Translations under genes and position numbers: made by a program
In this document: piece by piece, positions 56,800-64,000 of the stretch
How the letters are laid out: each line of letters begins with the position of its first letter
Numbering within the stretch: the first letter of the stretch is position 1
Source of the DNA: Corynebacterium sp. HMSC078H07
Lineage (GTDB): Bacteria > Actinomycetota > Actinomycetes > Mycobacteriales > Mycobacteriaceae
Length of the DNA: 64,000 bases
Direction of reading: 5' to 3'
Assembly (NCBI RefSeq): GCF_001812805.1
Contig: NZ_KV810440.1
Coordinates: 1-64,000, forward strand
Notes under the pieces: model-generated
Database searches by the model: none
What the model saw: the letters and a program-made list of their open reading frames with translations, nothing else
What the model was told of the DNA's origin: nothing

Positions 56800-58860
56800 A
56801 TGACTGAAGCCCTCGTCCCCAGCTACCTCTCCGGCCAGTGGCTCACCCCGGACAATCCCTCGCGCGTTGCTGACGTGCACGACGCCTCCACCGGTGACGT
56901 CGTCGCCAGGGTTAGCGCCGAAGGCCTCGACATCGCCGGCGCCATCGATTACGCACGCAACACCGGGCGCGAAGGGCTGCAAAAGCTCACCTTCCACGAG
57001 CGCGCCCTCAAGCTCAAAGAACTGGCTATCTACCTTCAGGATCACCGCGAAGAGCTCTACGAATTGGCCAACAAGGCCGGCGCCAACAAGCGCGATAACT
57101 TCGTCGATATCGACGGCGGTATCTCCACCATGTTCACCTTCTCCTCAAAGGGCCGCCGCGAGATGCCCAACTCCACCGTCATGCCGGATGGTGAGGCAGA
57201 GGTCTTTTCCAAGGACGGCTCCTTCATTGGCCGCCACATCTACACCTCTATTCCTGGCGTAGCAGTACAGATCAACGCCTTCAACTTCCCCGTCTGGGGC
57301 ATGCTGGAGAAGTTCGCCCCGGCCTTCATCGCGGGCGTGCCTTCCATTGTGAAGCCCGCTACGCCGACCGGCTACATCACCGCGGCTTGCGTGCGCCTCA
57401 TGATTGATTCCGGGATCCTGCCGGAAGGCAGCCTGCAGCTCATCTCCGGCTCCGCCCGCGACCTACTGGATCACCTGGACTACCGCGACCACGTGGCGTT
57501 TACCGGCTCCGCCGATACCGCAAACACCCTGCGTGCACACCGCAACGTCATCGAGGGCGGCATCCAGTTCAGCGCGGAGGCCGACTCCCTCAACGCAGCT
57601 ATCCTGGGCACCGATGCCACTGCGGATTCCCCGGAGTTCGAGGCCTTCGTCAAGGCAATCTTTGGCGAGATGACCTCGAAGGCCGGCCAGAAGTGTACGG
57701 CCATCCGCCGCGCCATCGTCCCGCATGCGCTTGTCGACGCCACCATTGAAGCCCTCAGCGCACGCCTGAGCGAGAAGGTCGTCGTGGGCGATCCGCGCGA
57801 TGCCTCCGCCACCATGGGCCCGCTGGTCTCTGCGGATCAGAAAGCGGACGTCGCAGAGGCCGTTGAAAAGCTTAAGGCAGGCGGCGGCGAGGTAGTCTAC
57901 GGCGGCGAGGAGGCCGAAGGAGCTTTCTTTAACCCCACCATCCTGCGCTTTGCCGATAACCGCGCTCCAGCCGTGCACGACACCGAGGCTTTCGGTCCCG
58001 TCGTCTCCTTCCTGGGCTACGACTCCCCCGCCGAGGCCGTTGAGCTCGCCGCCCTGGGCTCTGGTTCCCTGGTCGCCTCCGTCATTACGCACGACCCGCA
58101 GCTCGCCCGCGAGTATGCACTCGGCATCGCCGCCCACCACGGCCGCCTGCATTTCCTCGACCGCGATGATGCGAAGACGTCTACCGGCCACGGCTCTCCC
58201 CTTCCGCACCTCGTCCACGGCGGCCCGGGTCGTGCCGGTGGCGGCGAAGAACTGGGTGGTGTGCGCGGCATCCTCCATTACATGCAGCGCACCGCCATCC
58301 AGGGAACCCCGGACCACCTCACCGCAATCACAGGCCAGTGGCACCGCGGCGCCGCTGTGCAGCGCGTGACCCGCGCCGACGTGGAGAATGGCCAAGGCAC
58401 CCACCCCTTCCGTAAAGACCTGGCCACGCTGCAGATTGGTGACCAGTTCGCCTCCGATCTGCGCCACGTCTCCCTCGAGGAAATCCTCGAGTTCGCGGAG
58501 AAAACCGGCGATACCTTTTACGCCCACACTGACGAGGAGGCCGCAACGGCCAATCCCTTCTTCCCGCGCCGCGTGGCTCACGGCTACCTGCTGGTCTCCT
58601 GGGCAGCTGGACTCTTCGTGGAGCCGGCACCGGGCCCGGTCCTGGCCAACTACGGCCTGGAGAACCTACGCTTCATTACGCCGGTCACCTATAACGATTC
58701 CATCCGCGTGGAGCTGACCGCCAAGCGCATCACCCCGCGCGTCACCGATGATTACGGTGAAGTCTGCTGGGATGCCGTGCTCTACAACCAGGAGGATGAG
58801 ATTGTGGCGACCTACGACGTCCTGACCCTCGTGGAGAAAGTCAACACGACCTACGCCTAG
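56800..58860 (+). CDS. paaZ: Bifunctional oxepin-CoA hydrolase / aldehyde dehydrogenase PaaZ
   Basis: 686 residues: an N-terminal aldehyde dehydrogenase domain (to about 520) with catalytic Cys299 in GQKCTAIRR and an upstream Glu in FSAEADS, fused to a C-terminal MaoC-like hydratase domain (about 530-680) carrying the RxAHG motif (RRVAHGYLL). It opens the oxepin-CoA ring and oxidises the resulting aldehyde. It stands apart from the other paa genes, beyond the kdp operon. Confidence 0.95.
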   Translation: MTEALVPSYLSGQWLTPDNPSRVADVHDASTGDVVARVSAEGLDIAGAIDYARNTGREGLQKLTFHERALKLKELAIYLQDHREELYELANKAGANKRDNFVDIDGGISTMFTFSSKGRREMPNSTVMPDGEAEVFSKDGSFIGRHIYTSIPGVAVQINAFNFPVWGMLEKFAPAFIAGVPSIVKPATPTGYITAACVRLMIDSGILPEGSLQLISGSARDLLDHLDYRDHVAFTGSADTANTLRAHRNVIEGGIQFSAEADSLNAAILGTDATADSPEFEAFVKAIFGEMTSKAGQKCTAIRRAIVPHALVDATIEALSARLSEKVVVGDPRDASATMGPLVSADQKADVAEAVEKLKAGGGEVVYGGEEAEGAFFNPTILRFADNRAPAVHDTEAFGPVVSFLGYDSPAEAVELAALGSGSLVASVITHDPQLAREYALGIAAHHGRLHFLDRDDAKTSTGHGSPLPHLVHGGPGRAGGGEELGGVRGILHYMQRTAIQGTPDHLTAITGQWHRGAAVQRVTRADVENGQGTHPFRKDLATLQIGDQFASDLRHVSLEEILEFAEKTGDTFYAHTDEEAATANPFFPRRVAHGYLLVSWAAGLFVEPAPGPVLANYGLENLRFITPVTYNDSIRVELTAKRITPRVTDDYGEVCWDAVLYNQEDEIVATYDVLTLVEKVNTTYA

Positions 58861-58938
58861 GACTCGACCTCGACCTCACGCTAATCATTTGCGAGATAAG
58901 TCACACACTCGGGATAAGTTTCTTTTATCATTACTGTC

Positions 58939-60639
58939 ATGAAAGAAACTACCCAGGTCGCTAACTCCGTCATCATCGTGGGCACCGGCCTCGCCGGCAT
59001 GGTCGCCGGCTACGAGGCCATTAAAGGCGGCAAGCACGTCATCTTCCTTGAACAAGAAAATCGCAACAACCTCGGCGGGCAGGCCTTTTGGTCGCTGGGC
59101 GGGCTGTTCTATGTCAATTCTCCCGAACAATCCATGATGCGGGTCAAGGACTCCGAAGAGTTGGCGTGGCGGGACTGGGCCAACTCAGCCGATTATGACC
59201 CAGTGACCGAGGAGGACCGTCACGACTATTGGGGTGAGAAATGGGGACGCGAATACGTGCGCTTCGCCGCCAATGAAAAGCGCTCCTATCTCAAAGGCCT
59301 AGGCCTCAACGTCCTGCCCACCATCGGATGGGCAGAGCGCGGCTCTGGTGACGCGTCCGGTCACGGTAACTCCGTGCCGCGCTTCCACCTCACCTGGGGC
59401 ACGGGCCCGGAGGTGGTGCGCGTCTTCCGCGAACCACTCCTTGAGGCAGAAGAAAAAGGCCAGGTGGAATTCCATTTCCGTCATCGCGTCGATGAGCTCG
59501 TCGTCGAGAACGACGAGACAGGCAGTCCGCGTGTGGTGGGCGTGCGCGGCAGCGTCCTCTCCCCCACCAATCAGGTACGTGGCGAGGCCAGCCCGAGGGA
59601 CGTCGTCAAGCACTTTGAACTGCGCGGCTCCGCCGTGGTGATTGCCACCGGCGGCATCGGCGGCAACCTGGAGAAGGTACGCCAGATGTGGCCCACCGAG
59701 CGGTGGGGTAAGTGCCCGAAAGAGCTAGTCACGGGTGTGCCGGCGCATGTCGACGGCCGCGGTATCGACATCGCCCAGAACGCTGGCGCCTCCGTGGTCA
59801 ATACCGACCGTATGTGGGCTTATACCGAGGGCATGACCAACTGGGATCCCATCTGGCCTGGCCACGGTATTCGCATCATCCCAGGTCCGTCGGCGCTGTG
59901 GCTCGACGCCGAAGGTAATCGCCTGCCCACCAACCTCTTCCCCGGCACCGATAACCTGGCCGCACTCGCCCACATCGGCCGGACCGGCCACGGCTATTCC
60001 TGGTTCGTGCTCAACAAGGCCATTGTGGACAAGGAGTTCATCTTCTCCGGCTCGGAGCAGAACCCAGATCTGACGGATAAGGAGTTCAAGAAGCTCGCCG
60101 GCAAGTTGGGCCCGGGTACGCACGTGGCGGTTAAGGCTTTCATGGATAACGGCATCGACTGGGTCGTTGAGGATAACCTCGCCGATCTCGTCGCCGGCAT
60201 GAACCGACTCGCTCCGGAGGGTTCCCCCACTATTGAGGAGGCCCACTTGAGAAAAGTCCTGGAAGACCGCGACTCGCAGCTTGATAATCCTTTTAGCAAG
60301 GATGCCCAAGTCAACTACATCCGCGTTGCGCGTGGCTTCTTAGGCGACAAGCTCATTCGTGTCGCTCCCCCTCACCGCATCCTCGATGAATCCAAGGGCC
60401 CACTCATTGCGGTCCGCCTGACGTTTCTCACCCGCAAGACTCTGGGCGGGCTGGAAACCAACCTGGATGGCCAATGCCTCAACGCCGACGGCTCGGTGCT
60501 TCCCGGTTTGTATGCCTGCGGCGAGGCCTCCGGCTTTGGCGGCGGTGGCATGCACGGAAAGAACGCACTGGAAGGAACCTTCCTCGGCGGCTGCATCCAT
60601 TCCGGCAAGCGTGTAGGCGAAGCCCTAGCGCAGAGTTAA
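58939..60639 (+). CDS. FAD-binding dehydrogenase (Rv0785-like)
   Basis: 566 residues, the same length as mycobacterial Rv0785. FAD-binding GTGLAGMVAGYEA (about 15-27), EQENRNNLGGQAFWSLGGLF, WAERGSGDASGHGNSVPRFH, and a C-terminal flavin loop GGGMHGKNALEGTFLGG. Belongs to the fumarate-reductase/ketosteroid-dehydrogenase fold group; substrate unknown. Likely leaderless: TATCAT is 7 bases before the ATG. Two GATAAGT direct repeats (58895, 58913) precede it. Confidence 0.82.
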   Translation: MKETTQVANSVIIVGTGLAGMVAGYEAIKGGKHVIFLEQENRNNLGGQAFWSLGGLFYVNSPEQSMMRVKDSEELAWRDWANSADYDPVTEEDRHDYWGEKWGREYVRFAANEKRSYLKGLGLNVLPTIGWAERGSGDASGHGNSVPRFHLTWGTGPEVVRVFREPLLEAEEKGQVEFHFRHRVDELVVENDETGSPRVVGVRGSVLSPTNQVRGEASPRDVVKHFELRGSAVVIATGGIGGNLEKVRQMWPTERWGKCPKELVTGVPAHVDGRGIDIAQNAGASVVNTDRMWAYTEGMTNWDPIWPGHGIRIIPGPSALWLDAEGNRLPTNLFPGTDNLAALAHIGRTGHGYSWFVLNKAIVDKEFIFSGSEQNPDLTDKEFKKLAGKLGPGTHVAVKAFMDNGIDWVVEDNLADLVAGMNRLAPEGSPTIEEAHLRKVLEDRDSQLDNPFSKDAQVNYIRVARGFLGDKLIRVAPPHRILDESKGPLIAVRLTFLTRKTLGGLETNLDGQCLNADGSVLPGLYACGEASGFGGGGMHGKNALEGTFLGGCIHSGKRVGEALAQS

Positions 60640-60699
60640 CTAAGAGCCAACCAAGAGTTCACCCAGCGCCATCGCCCATACTGTCCTACCGTAGAGACC

Positions 60700-62004
60700 A
60701 TGAACCTCGCTAGAAACGTCCGCATCGTCGTGGAGAATCCTTACTTCACGGTCACTCGCTTCGTCGCCACGCCCGCTGAACTCACCGTGGGCGAGATGAT
60801 CATCATCGTGCACGCAGCTCTCGGCCTCGAACCGTCGAGCCCCGGCCAGCTCATGGTGCGGGAGGACGAGGAGCCCATCGATATCTTCCCCATCATCGAC
60901 TCGGACTTCTACACGTCCTTCGGTGATGACGTCCACTACCACCCCTCTGAGGGCGATTGGTGCATCACCATCAGCATCGCAGATACCTCCCGGGTGGTCA
61001 TGGGGCTGCCTGCGCTTATCTCCGGCGAAGGCCCCGACCTAGTCACTGAGTTGGGCTCCCCGCAGGCGATGTTCAGCGTCATGCTCGACGTTCAAGCCTC
61101 CATGGCTTACATGGGCGTCCCGCCACAGGACATGGAGCGCATCTTCAGGCTCTTTCCCAATTACACCCTTGACCAGATCAATCAGCGGCTGACAACGTGC
61201 TATCACCCGGCAATCGCGCAGCGCTTGGCGACGATGGGCACGGAAGCCGCCAACCTTGAAGGAGGAACCCAATCCTCACTCAGCTCCGAGCTCCCCTTTG
61301 ATCCGTTCAGCGCTCACCCGTGGGATGACTTCTCAGATGACGTTGATGGCTTGGGCTTCCCCACTGAGCTCCTCGAGCAATGGCGCGAGGAAGTTTATGA
61401 GGCCTACCCAGAGCTGAGCCCGGATTTTGCGCTTCCGGAGCTGTCTGAGGACACCGTCCAGATGATTGGTCAGCGTGTACGCGAATACTTGGATGTCATC
61501 CGCGACTTTCCCCGCCTCACCGGCGCTGGATTCCTCAAACAAGCTGCAGTTCAGCGCTTGAAGGACTGGCTGCCGAAGCCTAACGCCCATGAAACCGTCA
61601 AGCGTGAGGACTACCACCAGACGCTGTTGAATCTGCGGGAGTTCTTCCTCGGCCTAGATTGGGTTACGTGCACCACCTCGACCATCCGAGTCACTGAGCT
61701 TGGCGAAAGGGCTGCCCGCGATCCGGACTTTGCAACGCAGCTCATTCTTGGAGCCATTCCCTATTCCTACTCTCCTCCGAGTGGTGCTCCGCAGCTGGGC
61801 TTAGACCTCGTGCATCTGCTGCGCGGCGACATACCGACGCAACTGGACTGGGACCCTATCCTCATCATCTCGCGTGACCTGTTCTTTGCGCTGGGCATTC
61901 TTACCCATGACACCCACCTGGCCACTATCAAGCCAGGTCACGAAGGTTTTGTGGCCGCTGTACTCGCGTCTCTGCGTGACGACCTCAACCAAGAACTCGA
62001 CTAG
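60700..62004 (+). CDS. Unrecognised 434-residue cytoplasmic protein
   Basis: No signal peptide or membrane segment. The N-terminal part (about 1-100, beginning RNVRIVVENPYFTVTRF) might be a distant pRiA4b ORF-3-like fold, but I cannot show this. A Ser/Asp-rich connector lies at about 190-220. The remainder is helical and acidic (overall strongly negative). TACCGT is 7 bases before the ATG, so likely leaderless. Convergent with the DUF2339-type gene; function unknown. Confidence 0.75.
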   Translation: MNLARNVRIVVENPYFTVTRFVATPAELTVGEMIIIVHAALGLEPSSPGQLMVREDEEPIDIFPIIDSDFYTSFGDDVHYHPSEGDWCITISIADTSRVVMGLPALISGEGPDLVTELGSPQAMFSVMLDVQASMAYMGVPPQDMERIFRLFPNYTLDQINQRLTTCYHPAIAQRLATMGTEAANLEGGTQSSLSSELPFDPFSAHPWDDFSDDVDGLGFPTELLEQWREEVYEAYPELSPDFALPELSEDTVQMIGQRVREYLDVIRDFPRLTGAGFLKQAAVQRLKDWLPKPNAHETVKREDYHQTLLNLREFFLGLDWVTCTTSTIRVTELGERAARDPDFATQLILGAIPYSYSPPSGAPQLGLDLVHLLRGDIPTQLDWDPILIISRDLFFALGILTHDTHLATIKPGHEGFVAAVLASLRDDLNQELD

Positions 62005-62031
62005 CGCCACCTCGCGCTGTGTAGCGCGTGG

Positions 62032-64000
62032 CTAGGCCTGCGGCCCCGCGCCAGGGCCCTGATTCTGGCTCTGGCCTGGGTTGCGGCCTTGGCTGTAACT
62101 GTGGCCTTGTGGCGCAGCGGGTTCTTCCTGTGGCTTCGCAGGAGTTGAGCGCACGCGCCGCACCGCAATCACCAGCAAGACAAGACCGCTGAGCAAGAAC
62201 GCCAGGGCCCGGAAAATACCGGACAAGGCAGCCAGGTCGAAGAAGGTCAGCTTCAGCGTTGCCACGATGGCAAGGAGAATTCCCAGGCCAGTGAATCCTT
62301 CGTGGTGCTTGATGAGCAAGCGCGCGGCGATGAGCATCCAGGCAACGGACACCACCACGTGGCTGGCAAACCACGGCGAGGAACCCCAGGCGTCACCGGT
62401 AATGAGTCCGCCAAGACCGGTAATTGTTCCAACCACTGCAACCATGCTGAGGCCCAGCGCAAAGACTGTCGCGCACGCAGCGTACACGCGATTGTTAGCG
62501 AGCCCATGGATCTGGGACCTGCGCAACCACGTTGCAATCAATGCCAGACCCAGCAGCACTGCGGAAGCAAACATTGTCGGTTCTTCACGGAACGCCTGCG
62601 GAACGGCAATGCTCGAGAAGAATAGGGGATTGACAAAGATCACCACGCCTACTACCCACGCTGCTTGCAGAGCACCATGCTTTAAGTAGGGCAGCAGAAG
62701 CACCAGCGCGATGTAGAACACTGCCGTGAGGGCAACCGCAACCCACAAGCGCACATCGGACATGCCACCGTTTGCCCCATGTTCACTATCGGAAAAGTTG
62801 GCGAGCTGGGTGGCTTTATACGCGAGCGCAAAGGCAACAGGGAACACTCCAAGCGCAATGCGTCCTTGTAGTTGGCCCCACGCTACCGCAGCGATGGCGG
62901 CAAAAGCGGCAACCAGAATCCACGCAGGAATCTCATAGTTCACTCGCACAAGGCAGAGCCCCAACAACAGTGCTGGCACAAGCAAGCCAGCTGTGTAATC
63001 ACCGAAAGCCCTACGGCTAGTGGGGAAGTGGACTGCAAGGCCTACGAGTAGTACAGCGGATACACCCAACACCGCGTTGGCCACGATATGCATATCGGAT
63101 GACTTGCCCATGATCAGGTTGGCTACGACCAGCAGGAGTGCAATAGCGCCGGTACCACGCAAAGTATCGTTCCTGCGCCACGCTGAGTAGCCCAACACCA
63201 TCAGCGGCATGAGCAGCACGGGCAAAGCACCAACACCGGTATTGGCAATCAGAATGCTGGCTACCACGGCCATACCGATGGCAAACCACATGATGGTTAG
63301 CCTATGGAAGCCTTCGGGCTTGTAGTGGACGGAGGCCATGTACGCGGCAAAAAGCATGGTCATAATTACCGCGCCTAGCCACGCTGGCCACCATCCCAGC
63401 CAGGTCACCACAAGCAAAGAAGTAACGAGCGCTGAGTACAGCGATGTCGCCAGCAGAGCAGTGGTTCCTGCTTCTGGCGCCTTGCCACGGAACTTCCATG
63501 CTGCGCCGGCCAGCGCTAGGGAGACCACATAGGCAAGGATCACTCGTCCAAGCGGACCAAGCAGCCCTGCCTGAATGGCCATGCCCACGAGGAAGGCGAC
63601 ACCAATCAGGGTGATGACCGTTCCAGCAATAGCCACAACACCGATGAGTGTCTTTTCTTGGTCTTCTGGGTTACGCGGCTTCTTAGGCACCCAGGGCTGC
63701 GCCGGCGGTCGCTGCGAACCACCGTGCGGGGCCGGGGCACCGTTGGGTCCATGCTGCGGCGGGAATTGCGGCACAGGTTGTCCTTGCGGTCCGCGTGGTG
63801 GCTGTGCTCCTTGGTGTGGCCGTGGCATTGCTCGCTGAGGAACGCCTTGGGCCTGTCGCTGATGCTGCTGCGGAGGCTGTTGAGGTTGCTGCCGCGGACG
63901 CTGCACCTGCTGCGCACTCGGTCCTGCCTGCTGGCGGGGCATAGGCCGCTGAGGGCCAGACTCCAGAGGACGCTGCTGGCCACGATAGGGCGGCTGTTGC
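62032..64000 (-). CDS. DUF2339-type polytopic membrane protein (5' end outside window)
   Basis: At least 655 residues, open to the window edge. The visible N-terminal part is a long Gln/Pro/Arg-rich disordered region, then about 18-20 membrane helices, and a polar Gln/Gly/Pro tail. The layout resembles DUF2339 proteins of unknown function. An ATG at 63942 exists, but the same low-complexity reading frame continues upstream without a stop, so the true start is probably beyond the edge. Confidence 0.75.
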   Translation of the reverse strand, partial: QQPPYRGQQRPLESGPQRPMPRQQAGPSAQQVQRPRQQPQQPPQQHQRQAQGVPQRAMPRPHQGAQPPRGPQGQPVPQFPPQHGPNGAPAPHGGSQRPPAQPWVPKKPRNPEDQEKTLIGVVAIAGTVITLIGVAFLVGMAIQAGLLGPLGRVILAYVVSLALAGAAWKFRGKAPEAGTTALLATSLYSALVTSLLVVTWLGWWPAWLGAVIMTMLFAAYMASVHYKPEGFHRLTIMWFAIGMAVVASILIANTGVGALPVLLMPLMVLGYSAWRRNDTLRGTGAIALLLVVANLIMGKSSDMHIVANAVLGVSAVLLVGLAVHFPTSRRAFGDYTAGLLVPALLLGLCLVRVNYEIPAWILVAAFAAIAAVAWGQLQGRIALGVFPVAFALAYKATQLANFSDSEHGANGGMSDVRLWVAVALTAVFYIALVLLLPYLKHGALQAAWVVGVVIFVNPLFFSSIAVPQAFREEPTMFASAVLLGLALIATWLRRSQIHGLANNRVYAACATVFALGLSMVAVVGTITGLGGLITGDAWGSSPWFASHVVVSVAWMLIAARLLIKHHEGFTGLGILLAIVATLKLTFFDLAALSGIFRALAFLLSGLVLLVIAVRRVRSTPAKPQEEPAAPQGHSYSQGRNPGQSQNQGPGAGPQA

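Overview
The window comes from a high-GC Gram-positive, almost certainly a Corynebacterium. The gene order ponA-GT87-rpsF-ssb-rplI-dnaB is the actinobacterial arrangement. Beside it are typically corynebacterial loci: a MalR-type MarR regulator next to a universal stress protein, HrtAB-ChrSA heme detoxification, and a MetPS methionine/alanine importer with its tiny second subunit. Many genes appear leaderless, with a -10 hexamer 7-8 bases before the start codon. No species is assigned. I saw no IS element, prophage, tRNA gene or CRISPR array.

Layout. 1-285: minus-strand leader of an rRNA operon (the 16S gene lies off the left edge), then a terminator. 286-2443: GntR-regulated ABC transporter. 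2670-5356: NYN-domain protein, PspA-like protein, thioredoxin. 5433-7926: copper chaperone and copper-exporting ATPase behind a CsoR-type operator. 7938-9765: NiaP-like MFS carrier and a VanZ-like protein. 9783-17695: dnaB, a DnaA-box cluster, rplI, ssb, rpsF, a small membrane protein, GT87 mannosyltransferase, class A PBP and a DUF5318 protein, all on the minus strand. 17895-27846: malR, usp, trhO, an AlbA_2 (Schlafen-type) regulator behind a six-copy 21-bp repeat array, DUF1846 protein, nei2, nnrE/nnrD, two tandem hairpin elements, and a YwaF-like membrane protein. 27925-31441: hrtA, hrtB and divergent chrS, chrA. 31446-35966: flavoprotein monooxygenase, second VanZ protein, AcuI-type reductase, metS, metP.

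36249-48216 and 56299-58860 form a complete aerobic phenylacetate pathway. It comprises transporter, CoA ligase PaaK, TetR regulator PaaR, thioesterase PaaI, epoxidase PaaABCDE, isomerase PaaG, thiolase PaaJ, hydratase PaaF, dehydrogenase PaaH, and the ring-opening enzyme PaaZ. Three good and one degenerate PaaR-like operators mark the transcription units. The cluster is split by a complete kdpFABCDE potassium-uptake operon (48204-56013) running the other way; a 28-codon membrane-peptide ORF precedes kdpF. The right end has an Rv0785-like flavoprotein, an unrecognised 434-residue protein, and a DUF2339-type membrane protein that runs off the edge.

The least explained features are the 21-bp-periodic array at 22675-22798, the DnaA-box cluster upstream of dnaB, the tandem hairpins at 26891-27040, and the pre-kdpF micro-ORF.
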